64,000 nt of DNA from Paenibacillus sp. 19GGS1-52 (GTDB lineage: Bacteria > Bacillota > Bacilli > Paenibacillales > Paenibacillaceae): positions 5,270,001-5,334,000 of the forward strand of contig NZ_CP059724.1 in the NCBI RefSeq assembly GCF_022369515.1, read 5' to 3'. Under the pieces are notes generated by a model that did not search any database, had not been told where the DNA came from, and saw only the letters and a program-made list of their open reading frames with translations. How positions within the stretch are numbered: the first letter of the stretch is position 1; every line of letters begins with the position of its first letter. Position numbers and translations under genes: made by a program. Positions 1-8,292 of the stretch are shown one piece after another.

Positions 1-473
<473 letters not shown>

Positions 474-1430
474 ATGATTTATATTAAAGATCTAATGAGC
501 GGAATCGATATCTTCAAGGCTCTCAGCTCTGAAATCAGAATTCAAATTCTGGAGCTTCTAGCCACCAATCAAGCCTTGAACCTGAATGAAATTGCCAAGA
601 AGCTAAATCTCAGCAATGGCGCCATTACCATGCATATTAAGAAGTTAGAAGATAGCGGCCTTATTGAGATTAATACTTCGGTTGGCAAGCATGGCATTCA
701 GAAGGTCTGCTATTTGAATAAAGATAAACTAATGGTCGATCTTCGCAGTAAGGATGTTGACAATCTTTATGAAGTTGAGATTCAGGTCGGTCATTACAGC
801 AACTATCAAGCGGTTCCTACCTGTGGTCTGGCTACCAAGGACAGCATTATCGGTGACTTCGACGAGCCTCGTTACTTTGCTGATCCCCAGCGAATTGATT
901 CGGAGATTATTTGGATGGCTGAGGGTTTTCTCGAATATCGTATTCCGAACTATCTTAAAGCCAATCAATCGTTCCGTGAAATCCAGTTCTCCATGGAGAT
1001 CGGCTCTGAGGCTCCCGGCTTCAATGACAACTATCCCTCCGATCTATACTTTTATGTAAACGGTATCGAAATTGGCTTCTGGACCAGTCCTGGCGACTTT
1101 GGAGATTCCCGTGGTACCTTTAATCCCGACTGGTGGCCTCCACATTTGAATCAATACGGGATGCTCAAGCTGATCCGAATTAATAAGGATGGAAGCTTCA
1201 TTGATGGCTGCCGCATCTCAGACGTAACCCTTGATGATATTAAGCTGGATTACAAAAGTGAGCTGACCTTCCGCATTGCTGTAACCGACAAACCCGTCAA
1301 CAAGCGTGGACTGACGATTTATGGCAAACATTTCGGCAATTATAGCCAAGATCTGATGGCGCGTGTACTTTATAATGTACATGAAGTTGAGGAAACCAAT
1401 AGTCGCCTCACTACAGCGACAGTAGAATAA
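474..1430 (+). CDS. ArsR-type winged-helix transcriptional regulator with large C-terminal domain
   Basis: The first 75 or so residues form an ArsR-like winged helix (IFKALSSEIRIQILELL followed by a LNEIAKKLNLS recognition region and a HIKKLEDSGLI wing). At 318 residues it is about three times as long as a metal-sensing ArsR protein. The rest (about 90-310) is rich in aromatic residues (FWTSPGDFGD, PDWWPPHLNQYG) and looks like a ligand-sensing or beta-rich domain; no metal-binding cysteine motif is seen. It starts at ATG 474 behind GGAAGAAGG. It stands alone, divergent from the GH51 gene, and is followed by a terminator, so a role in arabinoside-dependent control is a reasonable inference, not shown. 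Confidence 0.8.
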   Translation: MIYIKDLMSGIDIFKALSSEIRIQILELLATNQALNLNEIAKKLNLSNGAITMHIKKLEDSGLIEINTSVGKHGIQKVCYLNKDKLMVDLRSKDVDNLYEVEIQVGHYSNYQAVPTCGLATKDSIIGDFDEPRYFADPQRIDSEIIWMAEGFLEYRIPNYLKANQSFREIQFSMEIGSEAPGFNDNYPSDLYFYVNGIEIGFWTSPGDFGDSRGTFNPDWWPPHLNQYGMLKLIRINKDGSFIDGCRISDVTLDDIKLDYKSELTFRIAVTDKPVNKRGLTIYGKHFGNYSQDLMARVLYNVHEVEETNSRLTTATVE

Positions 1431-1460
1431 GAGGGGCTATCACTTCAAAGCTGTAAAGAC

Positions 1461-1507
1461 AAAACGAGCCAGTCTCCGGGTTATTGGAGACTGGCTCGTT
1501 TTTGTTT
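1461..1507 (+). terminator. Rho-independent terminator after the ArsR-like regulator
   Basis: AACGAGCCAGTCTCC and GGAGACTGGCTCGTT form a perfect 15-bp stem around an 8-base loop, followed by TTTTGTTTT. It lies 31 bases after the stop codon of the regulator. Confidence 0.92.
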
Positions 1508-1634
1508 TCGATCCGTAGCAGTATAGCTGCTGGAATACCCCTTTATTGTTTGGCTAAGTTTCGATTGTATAATTAATCTCCATTCAACCCACACTAAACC
1601 CTGTCTCCCAAACCACCGAGAAGGAGTGTTTCGA

Positions 1635-1793
1635 ATGCGTGAAGGTCTGATTCCCGCCGTTCTTGGAACCGTAGTAACCGCGTCTAGCGCCGCTTTGCTT
1701 GGCAGCAGGTACAAAATGCTCGCAACTGGCGTACTTGGATTTGGTCTGGCACATGTCGTATTGGGTACCATTGACCTGTTTGAGCATCGGTAA
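1635..1793 (+). CDS. Small 52-residue hydrophobic protein, function unknown
   Basis: A 52-codon frame starts at ATG 1635, behind a strong AGAAGGAGTG ribosome-binding site 7 bases upstream, and stops at TAA 1793. The protein begins MREGLIPAVLGTVVTASS and ends GTIDLFEHR. It is glycine-, alanine- and valine-rich, with two weakly hydrophobic stretches (about residues 5-22 and 31-46), so it may associate with the membrane. A terminator follows 17 bases after the stop, making this a self-contained transcription unit. I do not recognise a family. The good ribosome-binding site and dedicated terminator are the main reasons to call it real. Confidence 0.65.
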   Translation: MREGLIPAVLGTVVTASSAALLGSRYKMLATGVLGFGLAHVVLGTIDLFEHR

Positions 1794-1809
1794 GTTTTGG
1801 TTGGAGGAT

Positions 1810-1848
1810 ACCGAGCAGGTAGGACCCAGCGTCTCTGCTCGGTTTTTT
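1810..1848 (+). terminator. Terminator after the 52-residue small gene
   Basis: CCGAGCAG (1811-1818) pairs with CTGCTCGG (1835-1842) and is followed directly by TTTTTT. It lies just downstream of the small gene on the same strand. Confidence 0.85.
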
Positions 1849-1860
1849 CAATATGTCATT

Positions 1861-1962
1861 ACAAGAAGAAATCGATTGGCCGTCCTTTATAGCGACGGTA
1901 CCTATTTCTTCGAGAAATATAAGGATAAGTTATCGTGTGAAACCTATAAATTCTTATATTTT
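1861..1962. repeat. Interspersed repeat family A, full copy 1
   Basis: About 100 bases, intergenic, matching the copy at 12841-12943 over most of its length and the half copies near 32.1 and 32.5 kb. Shared blocks are GCCGTCCTTTATA, TTTCTTCGAGAAA (itself a small hairpin), ATAAGGATAA and GTGTGAAACCTATAAATT. AAATATAAG (1915-1923) and CTTATATTT (1953-1961) are perfect inverted arms, so the right half can fold into one stem. It sits between the terminators of convergent genes. No transposase is present. Confidence 0.85.
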
Positions 1963-1965
1963 AAC

Positions 1966-2002
1966 AAAAAACGGCCCTAACCCCGTACTCAGGCTTGGAC
2001 CG
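1966..2002 (-). terminator. Terminator of the yqe operon
   Basis: On the minus strand CGGTCC (2002-1997) pairs with GGGCCG (1977-1972), with further pairing inside the loop, followed by TTTTTT at 1971-1966. It lies 17 bases after the stop codon of the methyltransferase gene, the last gene of the operon. Confidence 0.7.
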
Positions 2003-2018
2003 CTCATCCTATTCCGCT

Positions 2019-2789
2019 TTATTTCACAACTACATAAAATAGTCGTTCTGCATCTTCGTCCGCCTCTGTCCACTCGAAATCGGCATAGATATTCACAGTG
2101 CTGAATCCAGCCTTGAGCAGCTCTGCTGTCATCCAGTCCGGATCATATGCACGCTGAATATGTGTCTCTTCGAAGCGGCGGTACAGATCACTCCGTCCCT
2201 CTTCACGAGCGAATATGGACAGGTGATGTTCAATCTCGCAGCGTGGGGCATCCAGCTCACAGGTCCAAATATACGACACAGTAGACTCATCCAGTATAAA
2301 AGGTTGCTCCTGCTCGTAACGGATTAGTGTGTTCGGATGATGCACATCGAACAGAAAAGTACCTCCTGGCTTCAAACCCGCATAAGTACGAGCGAAGACA
2401 TCCGAGATGTCACTTTCTTCAAGCAAATAGTTGAGACAATCGCAGAAGGAAATTACAGAATCTACAGGCTCCAGCAGTTCCCATTCCTTCATGTTTTGTC
2501 TAACCCAACGTACACTTCCCTCTCGAAGAAAACGGCGTCCCTGAGGATGCTCCTCCATCTTGCGTTGCGCCACGGACAGCATATCTGACGACAGATCAAT
2601 TCCGGTCATATGATAGCCCTCCGCGGCAAGCGGAATGGTGATGCTGCCTGTTCCACAGCCAAGCTCAGCGACAGTCAAGGGTTTACCATACTTTTTCCAG
2701 GCGGTTTCCGCGAACGTTAACCAATCCGGATAAGGCATGTCTGCCATGAGCACATCGTATACATAAGCAAATTTCCCATAGGAAGACAC
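2019..2789 (-). CDS. Class I SAM-dependent methyltransferase, YqeM-like
   Basis: A Rossmann-fold methyltransferase of about 256 residues. The SAM-binding motif I VAELGCGTGSITIPLA is followed by an acidic end of strand 2 (MTGIDLSSDML), SVISFCDCLNYL (motif II region) and LKPGGTFLFDVHH (motif III). The N-terminus YGKFAYVYDVLMADMPYPDW matches the start of the B. subtilis YqeM type, which occupies the equivalent operon position. The frame is open back to TTG 2816, but no ribosome-binding site stands there; GTG 2789, preceded by GGTG at 6 bases, gives the family-like start and is preferred. It is the last gene of the operon and its substrate is unknown. Confidence 0.85.
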   Translation of the reverse strand: MSSYGKFAYVYDVLMADMPYPDWLTFAETAWKKYGKPLTVAELGCGTGSITIPLAAEGYHMTGIDLSSDMLSVAQRKMEEHPQGRRFLREGSVRWVRQNMKEWELLEPVDSVISFCDCLNYLLEESDISDVFARTYAGLKPGGTFLFDVHHPNTLIRYEQEQPFILDESTVSYIWTCELDAPRCEIEHHLSIFAREEGRSDLYRRFEETHIQRAYDPDWMTAELLKAGFSTVNIYADFEWTEADEDAERLFYVVVK

Positions 2790-2852
2790 TAGGTGCACCG
2801 TACTTTCTATCACCAAATTTAGTAGAAGTAGAGCTTTCGCTGCTCCGGCAAA

Positions 2853-3785
2853 TTATTCGGTCGTTTCTTCTTCAGTCGTAGCTGCATTATCCTCAGCAGG
2901 TGCTGCCTCACTGACAGCGAGATAGGTCCAATTCTCCTTCTGAGTAATCATACCTTCCTTCAACAGCTTGCCCAGCGCGCGCTTGAAAGCAGACTTACTA
3001 ATCCCAAAACGTTGCTTGATCACATCCGGCGGTGTGGAATCTGAATAAGGCATTCCTCCACCCGGGCGGGCGTGCAAGAACTCCAGCAGTGCAGCGGAAT
3101 CTACATCCCGGCCAACTTCTCTGCGATGAGTCATGGAAATATTAATCCGGCCATCCTCCCGAACATGAGAGACACGCGCTTCGAATAGCTCACCTAAGCG
3201 CAGCAGACGGCTGCGTTCAGAGGAATGGACCATGCCAAGAATACCAAAACCAAGCACACCGCCATCAACCAAGACAAATGTGCCCATTTGCAGCGGTCTA
3301 TACACTCTGGCGGAAACGACCTTGCCCATCCAGGATTCAGGCGCGGGAACAACATACGGCAACAGCTCCAGTTCTCCAGAGAGCTTGGCGCGAAGACGTC
3401 CTTGTCGGTCATGCTCCATCATTACAAATACGCGGTCACCTACCATCGGATGCAGATCCTTCAATTCTGGAAGCTCACTGAGCGGCAGCAATAGCTGGCG
3501 TCCGAGCCCCATTTCGAGGAAGCAGCCTAGACGCGGATGAATATCAGCGACTTCCAATAGCGCCATTTCACCAAGCGTCAGGAAAGGCTTTTTCATTGTA
3601 GCAGCGAGACGATCCTCGGTATCAAAAAATATAAAGACCTCGACTTTATCGCCAGTCTTCACTCTTTCAGTTAGCTCTGTATAATGCAGCATGACATCTT
3701 CGTCACCCGCATTTAGAAAGAAACCGTAAGGGGATACCTCCCGCACTATTTCAAGCGTAACTGTAGTTCCAGCAATCAGACTCAT
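2853..3785 (-). CDS. cvfB: S1-domain RNA-binding protein, CvfB/YitL family
   Basis: 310 residues with consecutive OB/S1-like units: residues 1-60 (SLIAGTTVTLEIVREVSPYGFFL), about 65-140, about 145-215 (WMGKVVSARVYRPL), and a C-terminal winged-helix-like part (about 220-295, FGISKSAFKRALGKLLKEGMI). This order is that of CvfB of staphylococci and YitL of B. subtilis, RNA-binding proteins that affect virulence-factor and other mRNAs. The start ATG 3785 overlaps the rsfS stop codon (ATGA), so translation is coupled; an upstream in-frame start at 3815 is not used. The last 20 residues are acidic. Its place between rsfS and the yqeM-like gene differs from B. subtilis, where yqeM follows yqeL directly. 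Confidence 0.88.
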   Translation of the reverse strand: MSLIAGTTVTLEIVREVSPYGFFLNAGDEDVMLHYTELTERVKTGDKVEVFIFFDTEDRLAATMKKPFLTLGEMALLEVADIHPRLGCFLEMGLGRQLLLPLSELPELKDLHPMVGDRVFVMMEHDRQGRLRAKLSGELELLPYVVPAPESWMGKVVSARVYRPLQMGTFVLVDGGVLGFGILGMVHSSERSRLLRLGELFEARVSHVREDGRINISMTHRREVGRDVDSAALLEFLHARPGGGMPYSDSTPPDVIKQRFGISKSAFKRALGKLLKEGMITQKENWTYLAVSEAAPAEDNAATTEEETTE

Positions 3786-4129
3786 ACTGTTTCCACAACC
3801 TTGGCGTCTGACCACAGGCGCTCGATATTATAATATTCGCGTTCGTCGCGGTGGAATATATGCACAACTACATCCCCAAGATCCATCAGTACCCAGCGAC
3901 CTGAATTCATGCCTTCAATACCGCGAATAACGCCACCAGCTTCATGTACAACCTTGCGAACTTCAGTAGCAATCGCTTGTACTTGCACATCTGAATTACC
4001 GTGACAGATTACGAAGTAATCACTAATGGGTGAAACATTACGCAAATCCAGGCAAACGACGTTGCCCGCTTTTTTATCTTCTACAGCCTTAAGAGTCATT
4101 TGTAACAGTTTGTTTGTTTGTATGTTCAT
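3782..4129 (-). CDS. rsfS: Ribosome silencing factor RsfS
   Basis: 115 residues, the normal length of the RsfS/Iojap/YqeL family. Characteristic segments are LDLRNVSPISDYFVICHG, QAIATEVRKVVHE and WVLMDLGDVVVHIFHRDEREYY. RsfS binds ribosomal protein L14 on the 50S subunit and blocks joining with 30S in starved or stationary cells. Start ATG 4129 overlaps the yqeK stop by ATGA and is preceded by GAGGA. It sits in the conserved yqeK-rsfS pair. Confidence 0.97.
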   Translation of the reverse strand: MNIQTNKLLQMTLKAVEDKKAGNVVCLDLRNVSPISDYFVICHGNSDVQVQAIATEVRKVVHEAGGVIRGIEGMNSGRWVLMDLGDVVVHIFHRDEREYYNIERLWSDAKVVETV

Positions 4130-4704
4130 TTATTTTCCTCCAATAGTCTAACTAAATCATTACGCGCCAACACCGTTAACGGAAAAATAATCCGTCGTTT
4201 CTCTAGCAACAGGCTGATTGTGGAATCAAACCCGGCTACTAATCCTTCTTCCAGACTAACCTTTGCCAGCTTGCGGATGTTCTCCACACCAGGGAAATCC
4301 CGGCCAGGCTCGATATAATCGGCAAGACAAACAATTTTCTCAAGAAGACTCATGCCTACACGACCTGAAGTATGAAATCGGATTGCAGCAATAACTTCGG
4401 GATCAGTAATACCGTACTCCCGTTCCGCTACAAACGCGCCTACTTCCGCATGCCACAGCTGCTTATCGTGTTTCAACAAATCTGCAGACAAGTCGTTCTG
4501 CTCGATAATCTCCTTCATTCTGTCCACTGGCCAATATTTGGCCACATCATGGAGAATCGCCGCTTGTTCCGCACGTACAGGGTCAGCACTGTAGCGCTCC
4601 GCCAGCTTGATCGATGATTCCATAACGCCCAGTGTATGCTTCCAGCGCTTGTCGGGCATTTGTGTAGAGACCGCTTCAATCAGCGCTTCACGGCTATATG
4701 CCAT
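4126..4704 (-). CDS. yqeK: YqeK, HD-domain diadenosine tetraphosphatase
   Basis: 192 residues with the HD-superfamily signature: an early conserved His (RWKHTLGV), AAILHDVAKYWP carrying the metal-binding His-Asp pair, and IRFHTSGRVGM plus LADYIEPGR downstream. Members of this family hydrolyse Ap4A symmetrically to two ADP. The start is ATG 4704, with AAAGGAGTG upstream, and it overlaps the nadD stop by 11 bases; the longer in-frame opening to 4776 lies inside nadD and is not used. The nadD-yqeK-rsfS order is strongly conserved in Firmicutes. Confidence 0.95.
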   Translation of the reverse strand: MAYSREALIEAVSTQMPDKRWKHTLGVMESSIKLAERYSADPVRAEQAAILHDVAKYWPVDRMKEIIEQNDLSADLLKHDKQLWHAEVGAFVAEREYGITDPEVIAAIRFHTSGRVGMSLLEKIVCLADYIEPGRDFPGVENIRKLAKVSLEEGLVAGFDSTISLLLEKRRIIFPLTVLARNDLVRLLEENK

Positions 4705-5311
4705 ACAATCCACTCCTTTGCACATAATCGAAAACAGCATCAGGCACCATATACCGAATCGATTTCCCTTCTGCAATCCGCTCTCTCAGCATGGTGGATG
4801 AGATATCAACCAAGGGCATATCCGCTAGCTGTACCTTCTCTGCAATAAAGCCAGGCAGTGCTTCGAGATTCAGCGGTGTTCCCGGACGACCCACCCCAAT
4901 AAAAGTAAGGCTCTGCACAAGCTCTTCAATGCCGTGCCATTCCGGCAGATTCTGGACCATATCCGCTCCTATGATGAAATAGAAATCGAAATGCGGATAT
5001 TTCTGCTTCAGCTCCCTGACGGTATCAATAGTATACGATACTCCGCCTCTGGTTATTTCCCAATCCAACGTACGAAAAGAATCATGCGCTCTGAGCGTCT
5101 CCAGCACCATTGCCAGTCTGTCCGCACCAGATACACCAGCCTCATGCTTATGCGGCGGGATATGCGAAGGCATGAACCATACTTCATCCAGCCCATAGGT
5201 ATATCTCGCAGCTTCCGCTGCCATCATATGACCGATATGAAGAGGATCAAAAGTCCCACCCATAATTCCGACTTTCAAGAGTTCAACCTTCTCAAGTGAT
5301 GTTTGACTCAT
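4694..5311 (-). CDS. nadD: Nicotinate-nucleotide adenylyltransferase NadD
   Basis: Adenylates nicotinate mononucleotide to deamido-NAD, the penultimate NAD synthesis step. The nucleotidyltransferase motif GIMGGTFDPLHIGHM (with the HxGH box), FMPSHIPPHKH and the C-terminal ISSTMLRERI are all present. Two starts are possible: ATG 5311, directly after the yhbY stop but with no spaced ribosome-binding site, or TTG 5278, preceded by GAGAAGG at 8 bases, which would give the usual MKVGIMGG start. The longer form has 205 residues. It is in the yqe operon. Confidence 0.96.
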   Translation of the reverse strand: MSQTSLEKVELLKVGIMGGTFDPLHIGHMMAAEAARYTYGLDEVWFMPSHIPPHKHEAGVSGADRLAMVLETLRAHDSFRTLDWEITRGGVSYTIDTVRELKQKYPHFDFYFIIGADMVQNLPEWHGIEELVQSLTFIGVGRPGTPLNLEALPGFIAEKVQLADMPLVDISSTMLRERIAEGKSIRYMVPDAVFDYVQRSGLYGI

Positions 5312-5314
5312 CCC

Positions 5315-5608
5315 TTAACGAGGTAGCTCAATCGTCTTATTATCGCGAGATTCCTTGTACAACACAATCGTCTTCCCAATGACCTGAACAAGCTCAGAGC
5401 CGGACTGTTCAGCCAATGCGGCACCGATTTCCTTTGGATCTTCAACATTATTGTTCAGCACGCTAATCTTCATCAGTTCGCGCTTCTCAATAGCTTCTTC
5501 AATGTGGCGGATGAGATGATCGTTCACGCCACCCTTACCGACCTGAAATACAGGATCAAGATGATGGGCCAGTGAACGAAGGAACCTTTTTTGTTTTCCA
5601 GTTAACAT
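5315..5608 (-). CDS. yhbY: Ribosome assembly RNA-binding protein YhbY (CRM domain)
   Basis: A 97-residue single CRM domain: LTGKQKRFLRSLAHHLDPVFQVGKGGV carries the conserved GxxG loop, followed by EAIEKRELMKISVLNN and LVQVIGKTIVLYKES. CRM proteins bind pre-50S particles and take part in large-subunit assembly. It is the counterpart of B. subtilis YqeI, between aroE and nadD as in Bacillus. Confidence 0.95.
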   Translation of the reverse strand: MLTGKQKRFLRSLAHHLDPVFQVGKGGVNDHLIRHIEEAIEKRELMKISVLNNNVEDPKEIGAALAEQSGSELVQVIGKTIVLYKESRDNKTIELPR

Positions 5609-5644
5609 AATTGAACTAACTCCTTATTTACATATATTATTACC

Positions 5645-6532
5645 CTAAACTTCTGATTCCATTTCCTGTTCTCCACCAAGGCAATTCAGAATCGTCTTAC
5701 GCATGATATCAGTTGGGGCAGGCTGTCCCGTCCAATACTCAAGCGCATACGCCCCTTGATAGACGAACATGCCAAGACCACCGTGAATACGGCAGCCACA
5801 TTCCAGTGCCTCCAGCAGCAGCCGGGTACGCAGCGGATTGTAGATAAGATCGCTTACTACCATTCCTTCATGAAACAGTGCAGAATCCAGCGGTGTCTCG
5901 TCCATCTGAGGAAACATGCCTACAGAGGTTGTATTAATAAGCACATCTACACCGTCCATCATTCCCGCAACTTCGCTCATACTGATTCCAGTGAGTTCAC
6001 CTTTGCTCGAATAGGCCTCAGCCAGCTCGCGCGCGGTAGCAGCAGTGCGATTAGCGATGATAATCGAGGAAGGCTGCTCCTGAAGCAATGCAGACACTAT
6101 TCCTCTTGCCGCACCGCCAGCTCCGATCACCATAATCTTCGCACCGTTCAATTCAGATATAGCTTCTGTCTTCAGTGAACGTACATAACCGATTCCGTCC
6201 GTATTGTATCCGGTCAGCACTCCGTTATCATTAACAATGGTATTGACTGCACCGATCGCTACCGCAGTTTCATCCAGTTGGTCCAGATAAGCCATCACTG
6301 CTACCTTGTGGGGAATAGTCACATTAACACCACGGAAGCCAAGAGTACGGATCGCTTGGATCGCCTCTCCCAGCTTCTCCGGTGTCACATGCAGCGGTAC
6401 ATAGGCACCGGCAATCCCCATTTCCTTCAGTGCAGCAGCATGCATAATGGGAGATTTGGACTGAGCAATAGGATCGCCCATTACACCCAGCAGGATATCC
6501 CCGTTCATATAAGCCCCAGTTGCAGTTGTCAC
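5645..6532 (-). CDS. aroE: Shikimate dehydrogenase AroE
   Basis: Reduces 3-dehydroshikimate to shikimate with NADPH in aromatic amino acid synthesis. The shikimate-binding segment GDPIAQSKSPIMHAAAL, the catalytic lysine in GVNVTIPHKVAVM, the nucleotide loop IGAGGAARGIVSAL and the NRT segment (IIIANRTAATAREL, NADPH type) are visible. The C-terminus has GMFVYQGAYALEYWTG. 295 residues is slightly longer than usual because of a short N-terminal lead. It lies 18 bases downstream of yqeH in the conserved operon. Confidence 0.97.
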   Translation of the reverse strand: MTTATGAYMNGDILLGVMGDPIAQSKSPIMHAAALKEMGIAGAYVPLHVTPEKLGEAIQAIRTLGFRGVNVTIPHKVAVMAYLDQLDETAVAIGAVNTIVNDNGVLTGYNTDGIGYVRSLKTEAISELNGAKIMVIGAGGAARGIVSALLQEQPSSIIIANRTAATARELAEAYSSKGELTGISMSEVAGMMDGVDVLINTTSVGMFPQMDETPLDSALFHEGMVVSDLIYNPLRTRLLLEALECGCRIHGGLGMFVYQGAYALEYWTGQPAPTDIMRKTILNCLGGEQEMESEV

Positions 6533-6550
6533 TAGTATAATCCTCCCTAG

Positions 6551-7678
6551 TTAGATCAGCGAAGGGCGGGTAAGCACCTTCACACCACGCGGAACGTGAA
6601 TGGCTACTACTGCACCTTCAGTTCCGTTGACCTTAATCCAGCCCAGACCCGAAATGAACAGATCGGTTTGAGTGCCTTTGCTAATGCTGAACTCATGACG
6701 CTGCCACTGTGGAAGCTTGTCCATATGGTCGCTAGCGGGTGGCGACAGCATAACGCCGCGGTGCTCCTGGTACAGAGAATCTGCTCGTTCCAGCTTCGTG
6801 CGGTGAATTTTGAGCGTACTGCTGATATAGCAGGTGAACGACTGATGTACACCCTGTACGAAATCAAACCTTCCCAATCCGCCAAAGAAAAGCGTCTGCC
6901 CTTCGTTCAGCTGATAGACCGCCGGCTTCAGAGTATTCTCAGGCATAACGGCTTCCAGATCCTGCCGTTCCACCAATTCACTGTAGCGCCAAGGATACAC
7001 AATGCCTGGAGTATCAATGATATAGTGACCATCATCCAGGGGAATCTTAACAGTATCCAAAGTAGTTCCTGGATAGCGGGAAGTGGTTAACTCCTGCTCC
7101 AGATCACTGTAGTCGGAGATCAATCGGTTAATCAGTGTAGATTTACCAACGTTGGTCGCTCCAACAACGTAAACATCACGTTGACCTCTCTGCTCAGTTA
7201 CCGCTTCCAACAAACGATCAAAGCCCTGATTACGCTTGGCGCTGACGAGTACAATTTCTACTGTACGCAGTCCTTGCTCCTTGCAGCGCTGCTGCAGCCA
7301 GTTGCGCATCTTGTTCCAGTTCGTCACCTTGGGCAGCAAATCGCTTTTGTTCACAGCAAGAATAACCGGGTTATTGCCGACGAAACGCTGCAGTCCCGAA
7401 ATCAGACTGCCTTCGAAATCGAACAAATCGACAATATGGATGACCAGGGCGTTCTTCTCGCCTACACCGCTCAGCAGACGAAGAAATTCATCCTGGTTTA
7501 CAGAAACGGAAGAAGCTTCATTATAATTCTTAATCCGGAAACAGCGTTGGCAAATGACCGGCTCCCGTTCAAAAGCGACCTCTGGGATATAGCCAGGAAG
7601 ATCCTTATGTTCGGTCTGCAGCTTGATTCCGCAGCCATTGCATTTTACAGGGCGTTGTGTTTCACTTTCTTGGTTCAT
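6551..7678 (-). CDS. yqeH: Ribosome biogenesis GTPase YqeH
   Basis: 375-residue circularly permuted GTPase needed for 30S subunit maturation. An N-terminal zinc finger has Cys13, Cys16, Cys43 and Cys46. The G motifs come in permuted order: G4 NKSD at 110-113, then G1 GATNVGKST at about 173-181, and G3 DTPG near 222. A C-terminal treble-clef-like and RNA-binding part follows. ATG 7678 overlaps the yqeG stop (ATGA), showing translational coupling. Confidence 0.97.
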   Translation of the reverse strand: MNQESETQRPVKCNGCGIKLQTEHKDLPGYIPEVAFEREPVICQRCFRIKNYNEASSVSVNQDEFLRLLSGVGEKNALVIHIVDLFDFEGSLISGLQRFVGNNPVILAVNKSDLLPKVTNWNKMRNWLQQRCKEQGLRTVEIVLVSAKRNQGFDRLLEAVTEQRGQRDVYVVGATNVGKSTLINRLISDYSDLEQELTTSRYPGTTLDTVKIPLDDGHYIIDTPGIVYPWRYSELVERQDLEAVMPENTLKPAVYQLNEGQTLFFGGLGRFDFVQGVHQSFTCYISSTLKIHRTKLERADSLYQEHRGVMLSPPASDHMDKLPQWQRHEFSISKGTQTDLFISGLGWIKVNGTEGAVVAIHVPRGVKVLTRPSLI

Positions 7679-8211
7679 TTAGATTTATCCTCCTCTTGCC
7701 ACAATCCTTGTTTACGCAGCCGTGTCAGAGCAATCTGCTCTATCCGACGGTTAATTCTCGTGCCGATGCCTTCATCTTGTACAGAGATAGGTAGCACCAA
7801 GACCGTATACAGGCCCAACCGATTCCCACCGTATACATCTGTAAGCATCTGGTCACCCACCACAATCGTCTGCTCAGGTGCAAGCTCCATCAGCTTTATC
7901 GCCTTGTGAAAAGGAGCATTGCTTGGCTTGCGGGCTTGATGCACGAATTTAATATCTAGAGGCGTAGCAAACTTCGATACCCGGTCCATATTATTATTCG
8001 ATACAATAATGAGCTTAAAGCCCAAGGTTTTGACCTTCTCGAACCAAACCAACAGCTCCGGTGTTGCCAAAGGCGCTTTAGCACCAACTAGCGTATTATC
8101 CAGATCCGTAATAATGCCTCGATAGCCTTGCTGGTACAACTCTTCTAGTGCAATATCAAATACCGTATTTACTCGGAGTTTAGGGACTAGCATTTCAAAC
8201 AATACGTTCAC
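7675..8211 (-). CDS. yqeG: YqeG family HAD-type phosphatase
   Basis: 178 residues, HAD superfamily IIIA. Motif I is DLDNTLVGAK with both catalytic aspartates, motif II the Asn/Ser in IIVSNNNMDR, motif III the Lys in HQARKPSNAPF, and motif IV VGDQMLTDVYGGNR. The physiological substrate is not settled. It is the first gene of the yqe operon. The region upstream (8212-8292) is short, with no clear terminator for the preceding transglutaminase operon, so some read-through is possible. Confidence 0.95.
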   Translation of the reverse strand: MNVLFEMLVPKLRVNTVFDIALEELYQQGYRGIITDLDNTLVGAKAPLATPELLVWFEKVKTLGFKLIIVSNNNMDRVSKFATPLDIKFVHQARKPSNAPFHKAIKLMELAPEQTIVVGDQMLTDVYGGNRLGLYTVLVLPISVQDEGIGTRINRRIEQIALTRLRKQGLWQEEDKSK

Positions 8212-8292
8212 CTCGATTTCATACCAAAAACTATATCATACTCTTTGCGCAACGCATATGAATCTGCTACAGGGATTCACTACTGCATAACC

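Noticed and set aside
1699-1980. Plus-strand open frame containing the family A repeat
   Set aside because: It is out of frame with the well-supported 52-residue gene and its coding potential comes from the repeat itself.
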